Below, piece after piece: positions 25,474 to 37,140 of a stretch of DNA of 64,000 nt. The notes under the pieces are model-generated. The model saw only the letters and a program-made list of their open reading frames with translations. It made no database searches and was not told where the DNA came from. Source of the DNA: Isoetes taiwanensis (taxonomy: Eukaryota > Streptophyta > Lycopodiopsida > Isoetales > Isoetaceae); the NCBI GenBank assembly GCA_021234155.1, contig JAJEKV010000035.1, forward strand, positions 5,348,224 through 5,412,223, in the 5' to 3' direction. The position numbers and the translations under genes are program-made. Numbering within the stretch: the first letter of the stretch is position 1; each line of letters starts with the position of its first letter.

Positions 25474-26669
25474 TCATGACCATAGCGACCACCTTTTGGA
25501 AGTAAACGATATGGCGCTCCAATGCAGCCCGCTTGAAGGGGTAGAAAGCCCCGCCTCTGAGTAGGATCTGTATGGAACTGTGGACTTCACCAGCGGGGCC
25601 CGTGCCAAGAAGGCCTTCGTGCACCTGCTCGAGGTCATTCCGGTGTTGAGGGATATCACCGACCCCACACTACGCCCCAGGCCCAAAACAAGTGTGACTG
25701 TGGCCCCAGGGCATACAACTGCCTTTGTGGTTGTTGTTCGCATGGCATATAGTGCTTTCAACCCGCCGTGACCCGCAACCCGATGGCAAAGATCCCAATG
25801 GGTGGTAGTTGAGAACTTCGATCCCAAAGTACTTGTAGGTCCCCGTAAGTAAATGAGGGAAGCTTGGGTACGACGGGATGATGCAACTAGCAAGACACCT
25901 AGTTTTGGCATAAGTTAACTCGCATGCCGCTGAATTGGCAAAAGTGTCACGAGCATCCGTGATGTTGCATATCCTCCGAGTATAGGCCAGAGGTTGACAT
26001 CGTCCCCGCATATATGAGTTGCCGGATTGTGTGATGCATGAGATGTCGCGCCCGCACCTCCATGCTCGTGAGAGCCAATCTTCCGTTGATCAATGTATAG
26101 GCCAAAGAGTGTGGGGAGAGGGGGCAACCCCGACGCCTCCAATGCTACCGATTGCCGGGTGTGGCCGATGATGTGATACTGGCCGAAAGCATGCCTCTTA
26201 TAGCCTATATCGCATTCCCGCAAGTCAAGGGGGTCCCAAATTCCGCACCGTCCCCATAGCTTGTCGTCGCGCACCGTGTCAAAAGCTTTTGCAAAATCCA
26301 CGAAAACAACAAGATGTGGTTCACCGGCAATTTCGCGCTATCCTCAATCAATGTGCGCAGAGTGAAGATATGATCAATGGTGGAGTGGTGGGCGGAAACC
26401 TGCGCTCGTAAGAGCTCGCATATCTGCTTCCTCTGCCCATATTGTCAGCCACTGCTCAAGGATGCCAGCCAATAGTTTTGCAAAGAGAGAGTTGACCATA
26501 ATAGTACGGTAGTTGGCCGGGCATTGAGGGTCCCCTGCTTTGTATATGGGCACAACTCTACTAGTGGTCCATTGCGAGGGAAGCCTTCTCGCACTTTTAT
26601 TGAACAATGCCATGAGGACGGGCACCCGGTGGAGGCCCAACCCATTTCGGAGTTCCGCCCGCATGCCAT
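25474..26669 (-). pseudogene. LINE reverse transcriptase, frameshifted
   Basis: The first frame (26664-26374) has SQWTTSRVVPIYKAGDP, then CPANYRTIMVNSLFAKLLA, the RT fingers motif of LINEs. The next (26301-25915) has MDFAKAFDTV, with the first catalytic Asp. The expected YADD box near 26020 is disrupted by two extra G residues (a YA...DDVNLWP pattern). The frame 25911-25474 has the C-terminal region with FLARAPLVKSTVPYR. Inactive. Confidence 0.85.
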
Positions 26670-27419
26670 CTAAAATCTTTGCCTCCCATTAGCTAGATGT
26701 TGTAGGCCCATGTTGACATCCCCCTCTGTGATAACCAGAGCCATGCCTATCTGTGGAGGTACTGGTGTCCGGCCCCCGAGCGGGTCGTAAAGCCGCTGCA
26801 AGTACCGCACCCATTGCTCCAGAGGTGATGTTCCCCGTGCGTAATGCAGGGCTTGCTCAAGACCCTTCTCCGTAATGTCCTGGGGTGCCGATCCAGAGAC
26901 CAAACATCCCGATGCTCTGGCGAGGTATCCGCATTCTTGTTCTTGAGAAAGGAGCAAAGATTGACCGGCGGCCCGGGCTGGGGTGGGATCGCTGACTTGC
27001 CTGGAGTGTCGTTTGAGCTCCCGACACTCATCATCAAACCATCCGCTGCGGGGAAAGGTGGTAGTGCCCGGGTTCGCCGTGAGCGGCCTCCCAAAGCATC
27101 TTTCAAAGCCACCGTCGAGCGGTGAGTCGGTGAGCGGCATGCTCTTGAAGTGTGGGGAGTTGCGGCGGTCCCGCCGATCATACCTCAAGCAACCGGGCAT
27201 AGGTCCCCGCGATCGTAATCTAGGCGTTCTTTGGGGCACCCGTGTGTTGAGGCAGATGCGGGGGGAGCCCCAATGGAGATGCATGAACGGGGGCCTGGTC
27301 CCCAGTCCACTTCCTCGCCCCCCGTGTTCGTTCCGATGGAAAAATGAGTAACGGTGCGCATCCCGTTCCTCAACCGCCAGATAATCCACCACACCGGAGC
27401 CGCCCCTTGGTTCTCCTGT

Positions 27420-27752
27420 CTACAAGTCACGGCGGGTAGGCGGCCATTGTGCCAACTCATTACAAATAACCAGGTCAAAGATACTACCCAGCAACAACAA
27501 CTGCCTGCCATAGCGTGAAATATGGCTGTCGTCTGACACCCTTGACCAAGCCATCTCTGCGGGGTTCAACTGCAAGACGTCCTCTGCCAGGGGCTCAAAT
27601 TTTGGAACCTGCTCGGCTCCGGTGCGTGCATTAAAGTCGCCAAGCAACATAACCCTGCCCAACTGTTTGTGCTGTTGTATGTCATCATATAGATCGACAT
27701 AGGGCTCCAATCGATCCACATCCGAATGAGTGTTATAAAAGTCGCAATGCAA
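27420..27752 (-). pseudogene. LINE endonuclease domain, C-terminal part
   Basis: The frame contains the exonuclease/endonuclease/phosphatase motif LLGDFNART and the downstream block DSHISRYGRQLLLLGSIFD, then LVICNE, which is typical of the end of LINE AP endonucleases that nick the target DNA. The N-terminal half with the first catalytic residues is missing, so the element is 5'-truncated. Confidence 0.8.
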
Positions 27753-27753
27753 G

Positions 27754-28650
27754 GACTATAACATGTGATGTTCATTAGAATATTTGCTATACATGTGTCT
27801 ACATCCCTTGATATTCCTATGCAATATCGAAGCAGCTTCTCCAAAGATCCGGTGTAGGTCCGACACTTATACACTTCATTAGCAATTCTAACACTTATGC
27901 ACCTCGTTAGCAATTCCAACACCTACACCCAGACGGCTGTTATCCACCGCATTAGTGCTCCAGCAAGTCCATTTCCATGGTACTCCATGCGAATGCCTAT
28001 TTTAATTCACTTAGCTAAGGATTTTTAACACCTTCCATTAAAAACCAACTTCCTTAGATAACAAATTAATATGCACAACTAATGCGAGCTTTCTAAAACC
28101 ATTCTACATACCTTATTATCCTGGATGCTGGATGATAATTTCAGTAGCTATGCTAGGTTGTTTCCTAGCATATGCTCTATCTACAGGAGCTATGTTACAA
28201 TCAACCCATTTGTCTTAGATTTCTCTAACATTAACTATTTATTTAATTGAAGTGTAATTTCCGTTAACTTAATACCATGACCTTATTTATGTCCTTTGGA
28301 CTTTATTCCTATGCCTTTGCCTATCTAGATTCATCTGATACAAAGTTCATGTCCGCTGGATTTGTTCTAGTAATTATCTTTCCTTTAGTTATTAACAATT
28401 ATGATAACCCAATGGAATAAAGCAACAAAACGAAGCCAAAATAAGAATAAATATAAACAACAACAAAAAAAACCGAAAAAACAAAGACGTCTAAACTGGC
28501 AGTTCTCAAAAGGCAGAAATTCTTCAGTTTCTCTAGGACAGATCGGAATTCTAAATTCCTAAATCGGCTTATTTATTTGCATATTGAGTCCGATTTTGCT
28601 CATATAATCCCTTGTTTGCCATGTTTCTGCAAATTCGCAGAGAATCCAAT
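27754..28650. other. intergenic AT-rich DNA
   Basis: No gene recognised. A diverged doubled phrase CACTTATACACTTCATTAGCAATTC / CACTTATGCACCTCGTTAGCAATTC is near 27863-27920. Confidence 0.4.
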
Positions 28651-28850
28651 ATACACCACAAAACTATCAATCATCCTCAATTTGGTACTTTAGCCTCAAA
28701 ATCGACTCTTCAAAGTCATTTTGGCCCATTTCTACTTAAATCCAAGCTTTATACACCACAAAACTATCAATCATCCTCAATTTGGCACTTTAGCCTCAAA
28801 ATCGACTCTTAAAAGTCATTTTGGCCCATTTCTACTTAAATCCAAGCTTT
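28651..28850. repeat. tandem duplication, 100-bp unit, 2 copies
   Basis: ATACACCACAAAACTATCAA starts both units, and the remaining 80 bp are almost identical (two substitutions seen). Confidence 0.95.
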
Positions 28851-30278
28851 TTATCCTTCAATAGAGATAATTTGAATCACTCTAAAAGCTCTTAAAATGC
28901 CGAATGCCCCATATAATTCATTGCTGCTACTGTAAAGATGATTGCTCAAATAATTCCAATCCTTTCAGGAGGAAAAATGTCCTTCTTAAGCCAAATCACA
29001 TGAGTTAACATGTATCTTATGGCCTTTCTCAAGTTCTTATATGCTACATATAGCGCAAAAACCCTTTTCGTAGCACTCAGAGCCACAGACCAATACAAAC
29101 CAATACAATATATCTCTGATTTCTCATCAATATATAAACCCCATGATTTCTTATCAATACTTAAGCACCACTTCTCTTACCATAAGGCATGAAGAATTTG
29201 CCTCATAGCACAACCACGAATTCAAAGAATCAACAGAAAACCCCACCTGAAAAAGAAGATTGGTGCAGTCTCTTCAAGCTCTGGCCTCCAGAGCACCACA
29301 AAGCTCCAAAACCCTCCCTTGCAAATTAGTCACGTTCCCAAAAGCCCTCTTTTAATTCTGTGAACCCTTTACTTACATGGATATATGCCATGCATATATT
29401 CCCATGTAAATGATTATGTGCAAATATTGTACAATATTGGCCTCCAACGGGCTAGGACCGTTACATGTATTCATGCAGATGTACTAAATAATATTTTTAG
29501 AGTGTGCTCTTTCTGAGCCATAGATTTTGAATCAAAATTGCAATCCTATTGTTGTGGTCCCTCAAAATTTTAGAACATGTGGTTGTGGCCCCCCATTATT
29601 GAACTCCAAAACAATGTGTTACTTGGTCAAGGCAATGCCCTTGTAGATTTTTTCTTCCAGACCTCCCGCTGCAGCCACAGATCGGGGGCTAGGAAGAATT
29701 ACTAGCAGCTAAATGGGGTTCCATGAATCTTTGTTGGTTTTTTTAAGCTCTAGGTGTACCTAGCTTTTGGCCGACTCCGGAGCTTGGCAAGCCAGTTTTT
29801 ACACGATTTCTTATTTCATAGAGGGCAGCTCATGCAAAATTCCTTCTAGCTCCCTCTGAACCGATTCAGCAAGACAGACTGAACTGGATCGGCTCAAGCA
29901 ATTTGGGTAAACCAACAAAAAAGCACCCATGCATGTGTCAATCAAAAATTGCATCTACCAAACTCAAGCATGTTTAATGGATGTGGAAGCGGCGCATTTG
30001 AGCAGCCGTCCCAGGTTCGGCGGCGCCGCCAGTAGAGTCTACCAGAAAACAACCGGAAAGAGAAAATTACTGGCAACTTTCAAGCCCCCTTTTTTTCGTT
30101 GTAGAATTTTTGTCAGTGGGAAAATTTTGCTTGAAATTTTCTGGCGGCCGCCAACTGACCTGGCGGACCGCAAATTTCTTCGTGAAATTTTTTGCTGACG
30201 AAAATTTCTACCTCCTAAATTACATGTTTTGTGACCTAAGCTTGGGTGTAATTGGACGCTAGTGTAAATGCCATATGA
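28851..30278. other. intergenic
   Basis: No gene recognised. Near 30060-30200 is a stretch with GAAATTTTTTGCTGACGAAAATTTC-like palindromic words, possibly a decayed repeat. An 89-codon plus-strand frame at 29929-30198 has no recognised domain. Confidence 0.4.
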
Positions 30279-30400
30279 GAGGGATAACACCTTGGAACGA
30301 GGGTGTTATGCCATATTATAACAAACGAGGGCCAGGGCCGGAGGCCCGAGTTTGTTATAGTAGGGCATAACACCCGAGTTCTAGGGTGTTATCCGCCTTA
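30279..30400. repeat. long inverted repeat (foldback), about 120 bp
   Basis: The left arm (from GGGATAACACC through GGGTGTTATGCC to TATAACAAAC) is mirrored by the right arm (GTTTGTTATA, GGCATAACACCC, GGGTGTTATCC), with a short G/C-rich loop AGGGCCGGA near 30336. This near-perfect hairpin of about 55 bp per arm lies 325 bp upstream of the HPP start codon. Probably a small foldback MITE. Confidence 0.75.
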
Positions 30401-30723
30401 ACAACCTGAGCCCGGGAGGTTTATAGTGGTTTTGTAGTGGTTTTATGGATTTTCATAACAAACTAGGTGTTTATGGCCAACGGCTGAGATTTGACTTTGA
30501 GGGCCAGGTTGTTAAGGAGAAGTCTGCTGTCCTTTAGAATATACCAAGTAGGCCCATTTCATTCTGAACCACGGTTCTTGGTAACCACCACTCCTTTTGC
30601 GTAGCTCTATTTTGGGAGCGCCTTTCCGATCATGCACAAGCCACTCCCTTTGCCTCTTCCCAAGGGTCATAAAAAAAATGAATTTTCATATTATATCCCA
30701 GTCTCCAGAGTTTGCTCTTGGCT

Positions 30724-31803
30724 ATGGCGGCTTTGAAGGTCCCGGCCATGCTTTCTCGCCAGTCAGTTAGTCTCTTTGATCCATTCCAAACATCATCTTT
30801 TTCAAATTGCAAGATCACAGGAAAAACCCACCTGAAATTAAGTACTCTTACAAAGCTTCAGTCTTCAACTTCAAAAGTTAGGTTCTCTGTTAGAGCAAAT
30901 GCTGCTACACCTGGCGCACTGTCTGGAGCTCCAGGAAAAGGGGCTGAAGGAAAATGGTTAAGTGATGTTGTCTGGCCTGCTGCAGGTATGGATTTTTCTC
31001 TGTCTGTTAGCCTCATATGGGAAGAAATGGTGTTTCTTTTAAGCTATTGGGATGTAATTTCTGAGGTTTTTTTTTTTTTTTATATAGGAGCTTTTAAGCT
31101 ATTGGGATGTAATTTCTGTGTTTTTTTCGTTCTTTGTTTTTTGTAGGAGCTTTTGCAGCTATGGCAGCTATGGCTGGAGTGGACAAGTTATTGGAGCCAC
31201 TTGGTTTGACATTTACAATAGCCCCTTTTGGTGCAGTATGTGCAGTTCTATTTGTCACACCTAAATCTCCAGCAGCACAAGTATGTATAGAACATTCCAT
31301 TACTTTTCGAACATTGTATTCTTACTTATAGGTTGTCCCTCATCATTTTATAGAAGCATAATATTATCATCTCCCACATGGCTTGTGGTTTGCTCGGTGT
31401 TGTTGCACTTGCCGTGTTCGGCCCCGGTTGGATTGCTCGCAGTGTAGCCCTAGCATCTTCTATTGCCTTCATGCTTTTTACAGACTCCTTCCATCCTCCA
31501 GGTAGAGAATGTGTTATGCATGTAACAGTTTTGCTTATTTGATGAGTTTGCTAACTGTAAATAAGGCATTATCTACAGCTGCAGGACTGCCTATCCTTTT
31601 TATTGATGCTCCAAAGTTCCACCATCTCCAATGGTGGTATATCTTATTCCCAAGCACAGTTGGCTGCTTTTTGCTATTTGTTTTGGTGAGAATCTGAAGT
31701 ATTTGATTCGTCATATTCTGAGTTTAGTGCATGCTAATTCCTTTTTGTACTTGTGTTCCAGCAAGAAATTGTGGTGTTTCTTCGTGAGAATGTGAAATTC
31801 TGA
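30724..31803 (+). CDS. HPP-family plastid membrane protein, five exons
   Basis: Exons 30724-30985, 31147-31280, 31354-31501, 31579-31685 and 31762-31803 join in phase to give a 230-residue protein, with GT-AG introns throughout. Residues 1 to about 60 are Ser/Thr/Lys rich with few acidic residues, like a chloroplast transit peptide. The rest is the HPP membrane domain: a helix near the exon 1/2 junction (GAFAAMAAMAGVDKLLEPLG), then LTFTIAPFGAVCAVLFVTP, ACGLLGVVALAVFGPGWIAR, and the signature FHPP at 178-181 followed by AAGLPILF. The C-terminus is QEIVVFLRENVKF. Some Arabidopsis HPP proteins act as chloroplast nitrite transporters; that role here is an inference from family. The lack of in-frame stops and the consistent phase suggest an active gene. 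Confidence 0.93.
31036..31119 (+). repeat. duplication of intron sequence and splice acceptor in HPP intron 1
   Basis: CTTTTAAGCTATTGGGATGT occurs twice, about 55 bp apart. The second copy follows a poly-T tract and TATATAGGAGCTTTT, which mimics the true acceptor TTGTAGGAGCTTTT at 31141-31154. It therefore creates a decoy acceptor (AG at 31086-31087). Confidence 0.85.
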
Positions 31804-32668
31804 ACCATTTTTGTGGCTTATACTCGGACCTGGAGGATTCAAACTGAATCTAAGAGGTCACTTCTTTCTTTAAAAACTCTTGTGGAAGGCTATTATGATG
31901 GCATTCCTTCATCAAAAGTATATATTTCTCTCTCTCACAAAGATAAAGGACATTCTTTCTGTTAAAAAGGAGCGGAGACAGAGACTCACTTAATACAACA
32001 AATGGGATTCACAATCATTGTTCTGGCTGAAGTGCATGGCAATGCAAATGCTGGTTTGGAATGCCCAGCAAGTGCAGAAAGGAAAGTGCAAAAATGGCTT
32101 CTTTGAGTGCTTTTTATGAAAAGGGCAACTTTCTGCATTAGCAATTTATTTTATAGATAATATAAAATGTGTTGCCCATAAATTATGGGCTATGTAATTG
32201 GTTTGTGCAGCCTTCAAAGTTCAAATTAGATTCATTGCATGCATGAGGAACAAATCAATTGGGAAGATGATGGCTAAATGTTCCTCTATATCATCTTTTG
32301 TTAATTGCAGGCAGATGGGAAGAACAATCTGATTATTTTAAGATGGGAAGAACAATGTGATTATTTTAACATAGAAATTGTCTGAAGGAAGCAAATTGAA
32401 AGGGAACAAATATTTTAAAATATTGAAATAGACTTACGAAAGCAATGCCAACATATATCCCTTTACTCAAAAATCTCTTTTGTACCCATGCTCTTTTCAT
32501 ACTCCTTAGTGTTTGTATCCCTTCCTGGCAACATTCCCTTGTTTCCATGTGCAATGTGCCCGTTTCTATATGCAATGTGTTCCATACCCGTTTTTGGCGA
32601 CTAACCCCCCTTTCGTATTTTTATAATCTAATATCCCCTATCAATTTTTTATCAATTTTTTATTCACA
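31804..32668. other. HPP 3' UTR and intergenic DNA
   Basis: The 3' UTR of the HPP gene is expected here. No further gene recognised. Confidence 0.4.
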
Positions 32669-32940
32669 CTCATTTTCTTCCTTACAAATTAGCTGAGTAT
32701 GACACGTGTACATTCCCATCTAATATAGAATATTTCGTGTATAGGGTCATTTATTACATACCATTTATTACAAGCTATTATTGTGATACTTTGTTGTGTG
32801 ATTACATATATTTTATGATTGTGATACTTTTTATGTGGTTACGCATGACTCATTTTCTTGCTTACAAATTAGCTGAGTATGACAAGTGTACAGTCTCATT
32901 TATTACAGAGTATTTTGCGTACAGGGACATTTATTACATA
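32669..32940. repeat. direct repeats of about 92 bp separated by 88 bp
   Basis: CTCATTTTCTT, CTTACAAATTAGCTGAGTAT and CATTTATTACATA occur in order at 32669-32760 and again at 32849-32940. The second copy is interrupted at its end by the LINE insertion. Confidence 0.85.
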
Positions 32941-34170
32941 GAGTTAACTTGGCCAAAACTAGAGTGTTTCTAGTTCCATCATCCCCTCAGCCAAGGCTCC
33001 TCTCATTCACTTACCAGGGACAAGATGTAGAGGTAGCTTCATCCTATAAGTATTTAGGGATCGAGTTTTATACTACCACGCACTGGGATGCTTCCATCAA
33101 GTTGTGTGTCACAGCAGGCTGGAAAGCACTATATGCCATGCAGAGCAATAGCCACAAGGCAGAGTTGTATGTCGGGGGCCACCACTCACACTTGTTCAGG
33201 GCCTTGGTCGAGCCGCCCTCACCACCTGGAATGATCTGGAGCAGGTACAGAAGGCCTTCTTAGCACGGGCACTTGGGGTGAAATCCGCAGTTCCATATCA
33301 GATCCTGCTCCTGGAGACGGGTTTTCTATCCCTTTAAAGGGCTGCATTGGAACGCCATATCATTTATTTTCAGACGGTAATTGGTATGGGTGATGCCCGA
33401 TTTTCCCAACCTTGCATTGGCAGTACCAATGGGTCCACAGCATCTCAAACCCTGCTGAAAGGACAAGCAAGCTCAGTGGTTCTCACGTTGGAATGTGCAG
33501 GCACACAGATGCATTGCGGAAGTACCTAGATGCTACCTTCCTTGCCAAGCTCTGGGATGCAGATGCCCTGCTGCATGTTAAAATGGCGCACTACAAATAG
33601 CAAGTCAACCCCATGCTCACAAGAGGCTCACAAGAGATTCACAACACTACTTGCGCACTCAAGTGCCCATGAAGAAGTGCAGACTGATAGCTTCCATTTG
33701 CACGGGTGCACTGCGCCTCCGCATTGAGACAGGGCGATGGACTCGGGAGCCATGTTAGGACAGGATCTGTCAGTGTTGCTAACAGGGCGTCATTGAGGAT
33801 GAATATCACGCCCTTCAGACCTTCTCAACGTTCGATCATATCCGGGCACGGTATGTTCAATTAATTGTACCTCACCAGCCCCTGCATGAGCTGTTGAACA
33901 CGGCCTCCGTGGGCTTGTTGGAATCATACCTCCAGGAGATTATAGATGCATGGACTCGATTGTGTCCTCCAGTACAACATTGAATTGTCATATATGTTTG
34001 TACAATATACTAGCATCCTTATTACTGCTAAGCTTTTTCCCTCGAAAACACTTCAGGGGCGGGGGTTTTTAACCTGACAGTAATACGCTTGCTGCTCTCT
34101 CTTTGTTTGGATCCCATAGACCAGTTGGTCTCTGTGGACGATAAAAACATATTCTATTCTATTCTATTCT
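32939..34170 (+). mobile_element. LINE copy 2, 5'-truncated, with target duplication
   Basis: The plus strand carries the C-terminal part of LINE ORF2: LAKTRVFLVPSS, then FTYQGQDVEVASSYKYLGIE, and further downstream a cysteine-containing EDEYHALQTF segment. Its 3' end (AGTTGGTCTCTGTGGACGAT) is followed by a (TTCTA)n tail. It is flanked by the 10-bp duplication ATTTATTACA at 32929-32938 and 34171-34180. This fits target-primed reverse transcription with 5' truncation. The frame is broken by several stops. Confidence 0.9.
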
Positions 34171-34611
34171 ATTTATTACAAGCCATGATTGCATGGATTT
34201 GAAATCTTGAATAGACACATGGACTATTTTGATGTAAATCATGATCGATTTTGTTTTAACATGTGCCTTATTGCATTTACTATGCTTTACGATTTTGAAT
34301 GATTACACTCATCATCATCAATGATCTTATCCATTATATGTGGATTAGAAGCAAACACGTGGCATTAAAATAACCGTTGATCGGTGACATGTGTCGACTG
34401 TTTAAAGGGTCTTCCATACTATAAATATAAGGCACTTCCATCACTTTACACATTGAAAGCAATCGAGATATTGGTGTGAGCGCATTCCTTGCATTCAAGC
34501 AAGGTATAAATTTTCCTAATGGGTAACATTGTTTGAATTTGGGTTGTTTGTTATTGAAGCGACATTTTCCTTTTGTTAATTCTAGTTGGTGAATGTCCAT
34601 TGTTTGTGGTT
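34171..34611. other. spacer with a promoter-like TATA motif
   Basis: CTATAAATATAAGGC at about 34420-34434 looks like a plant TATA box. About 30 bp downstream the sequence is CACTTTACACATTG. It sits just before the tandem units at 34612 and could be a retroelement or gene promoter. No coding region recognised. Confidence 0.4.
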
Positions 34612-35231
34612 TGAGTTATTAGGTGTAGTTAAGGTTATTTATTGTCATCATCTGATTTTAGATGGGCATTGAATTACCAAAGACTATTATCATGATGTCG
34701 TCACAAATAAAAAGGTTCCTATACATAGCAAGTGTTAAAGAGAATAACGGTGGATTATATCATGCGCAATATGGACCGGCGTCGAGCTTAGCATCTATGT
34801 ATCATATTGGAAAGGAACACATGGCAATATGGTGGGTTCAAATCCGTATGTTCTGAAACCGATGCAAAGTTTAATTACATTTTTAGCATGTAAACGAGGA
34901 AAGGTTATATGGAGTTCCAAAGACACTAATGGAGTTATTAGGTGTAGTTAAGGTTATATGTTGTCATCATCTGATTTTAGATGGGCATTGAAGTACCAAA
35001 GGCTATTATCATGATGTTGTCACAAATAAAAAAGTTCCTATACATAGCAAGTATTAAAGAGAATAACGGTGGATTATATCATGCGCAACGTGGATGGTCA
35101 TCGAGCTTAGCATCTATGTATATGGGCAAGGAACACATGGCAATATGGCGGGTTCAAATCCTGTATGTTCTGAAACTGATGCAAAGTTTAATTACATTTT
35201 TAGCATGTATACGAGTAAAGACACGGATGTT
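34612..35231 (+). repeat. tandem duplication, about 319-bp unit, 2 copies
   Basis: Each unit starts with GAGTTATTAGGTGTAGTTAA, then CATCATCTGATTTTAG, then an ATG (34662 and 34981) that opens related frames (MGIELPKTIIMM and MGIEVPKAIIMM). Each also contains a B-box-like GGGTTCAAATCC near the end. The two frames differ in length (64 and 107 codons). I recognise no protein family. The conservation could reflect recent duplication and not coding. Confidence 0.8.
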
Positions 35232-35829
35232 GGGAAAGGGAAATGCTCGCAACGGCATGTCGAATTGCAAGTTTGGCCTTGCAAGAGTAATTTGGGGAAG
35301 ATAAATTTCTTGTTGTTAATAATGAATATCGGCCTCCCATGTTCTAGTTTTTTTCACTGTAGAGATGATAGAACCTCATAAACGAAACTAAAATATGGAA
35401 GAATTTATGCTTGTGACCAGGAATTAGAAACTGGACATTGTCATAAATGCATTTTCTTAATACCAGGAACATGAATGCAGAAAGAACAAATATCTATAAT
35501 TGGTCTATTAAGAGATGAAAGATCAGTACATTAGTCATTTCTTATAGCTTGTCAACTAGGAGCTGACACCAAAGAACAAATCAGATATACAAAACCCTAC
35601 TTGATGAGATGGGTTTTGACAGCCAACTCAGACTTCTGCTTTAGTAAGTGCTTCACTATTAGATTTAGCTTCTTTAATTGATTGAGGTTCAGAGTACCTT
35701 CAAAAGTCCTATATGTAGACTTGTTTTATTGTGCCATAAAATTTGGAATCTGAATGTGCATTTCATTGACATTGAGATCTTCTTTAGGAACATACAAATG
35801 GCTTCTTTTCCTTTGACACTGAAAAATGA
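35232..35829. other. intergenic
   Basis: Nothing recognised. Confidence 0.4.
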
Positions 35830-35897
35830 AAGTATCAATACAAGGCATGTTAAAATGTCAATACAAGGCATGTTAAAATGTCAATACAAGGCATATT
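35830..35897. repeat. minisatellite, 23-bp unit, 3 copies
   Basis: GTCAATACAAGGCATGTTAA-type units (first copy GTATCAATAC...) occur three times in a row. Confidence 0.9.
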
Positions 35898-36967
35898 ACC
35901 TTAAGTCCAGCTTTTGAAGAGTGTGATTGAGTGTTGTGGGCTTTCAAGACCTTCGATATTAGGCTCAGCATAATGTTAAGAATTTTAGTAGTTGTAGTAT
36001 GATTACTGTTACTCTTAAAAACTATTATTGCCTCAAATACACGATGCTCCAACAATGCAAAAAAGATCCAAGACAGTATGACCCAAACTTAGCATACATT
36101 CAAATGTAGGATCGTCACCTCTGCTACTTTTTGTGCTTGCTTAAAAAATATCAAGGAGTTTTGACTGCAAAATTGATTGTGGTAGTTGTCGTAAATTTGT
36201 TGTGCAGCCTTGCCAGATGTTGTTTTGCTTGTGTGTAGTGTCGCGGCAATGTCCTTGCAGATGTTTAATGAACATCTTTCTTGTTGTTGGTGCACATCCA
36301 GTGTGCCTTTCCTGAAGAAAAAGATTCATGTATCAGGGCTGTACACATATTTTACAAAATTTTCAAGCTTTGGTCTGGGACAGCATGACCTTTATGGTTG
36401 GGGATTTTTTTAATCAATTTATGTCACTACCTCTCTTCTTCCATGATGCTTTGAGCATCTATTCCAATTTTTTGTGCATTTTTTTATGGGGCTATGACAG
36501 ATCAATTTTGATTAATCTTGCAATACCTTATACCTACTATAATGGTGTCATTTCTTTTTGTTGGATATGTCAATTTATCCGACCATGGTGCCATCATGGT
36601 TTGGCATTTGATGATGAATTTTCTCTACTATCAAAATGCAGAAACAGATCAAACCATAATGTTGCAGGTATTCTACCCCACTGTAATTTGTTTCTCCCAA
36701 TAAGCTACAAAAGCCTTCCTTAGGGTGGCATTAGCTTTATATAATGTATTCTATTAAATAAGGTAGTCAAGTGTTGTTGAGTCGTAAAGCTAAATGGGAT
36801 GAAAAGCTCACGACAATATGGTTATGGATCCACAAGGCCATAGTATACTTATTGCATGGTAAGCATCACATTCCAGAGTATGTTGACCTTTATGTTATTT
36901 GTGGTCATAATCACCAGTAATCTAAAGCTTTATTCAAATGACCTTGAAGTTGCTATATACAATGTTT
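35898..36967. other. intergenic AT-rich DNA
   Basis: No gene recognised. A 131-codon plus-strand frame (36328-36723), rich in Phe, Tyr and Cys, has no motif that I can assign and looks like chance in AT-rich sequence. Confidence 0.4.
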
Positions 36968-37140
36968 TGTTTTGGTACTTTTTTATGGCATAGGTCAAGA
37001 TAGTTGATACGATGTTCTATTGTGGTATTTTATGTGATATAGGCCAAGATAGTTGATACGATATTATGTTGTCGTATATTATATGATATAGGCCAAGATA
37101 GTTGATGCCATGTTTTTGTGGTATTTCGTATTATATTGGT
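36968..37140. repeat. tandem repeat, 49-bp unit, 3 copies
   Basis: The word CAAGATAGTTGAT recurs at a 49-bp spacing (near 36996, 37045 and 37094), with flanking ATAGG and GTGGTATTT words. Confidence 0.85.

Larger units (their letters stand above)
24703..27753 (-). mobile_element. LINE (non-LTR retrotransposon), 5'-truncated, decayed (copy 1)
   Basis: The minus strand carries, in order, the end of an apurinic endonuclease domain (27752-27420), a linker, a reverse transcriptase (26664 to about 25980), and a C-terminal region, ending in a 3' tail of TTCTA repeats (plus-strand AATAGAATAGAATAG at 24710-24726). The 3' end just before the tail (ATTGGTCTCCGTGGACGCTA) is shared by three other copies in the window. 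Several frameshifts are visible. The region is clearly GC-richer than its surroundings. No target duplication was identified. Confidence 0.85.

Noticed and set aside
26670-27392. Independent 240-residue gene
   Set aside because: It lies between the LINE endonuclease and reverse transcriptase on the same strand, as the linker region. Its length reflects GC-rich sequence with few stops.
24703-27753. Bacterial contamination or horizontally acquired operon (GC-rich, many overlapping frames)
   Set aside because: The frames resolve into LINE endonuclease and reverse transcriptase with a LINE tail, and sister copies occur elsewhere in the window.
36328-36723. 131-codon open frame
   Set aside because: Phe/Tyr/Cys-rich translation of AT-rich DNA without motifs or splice context.
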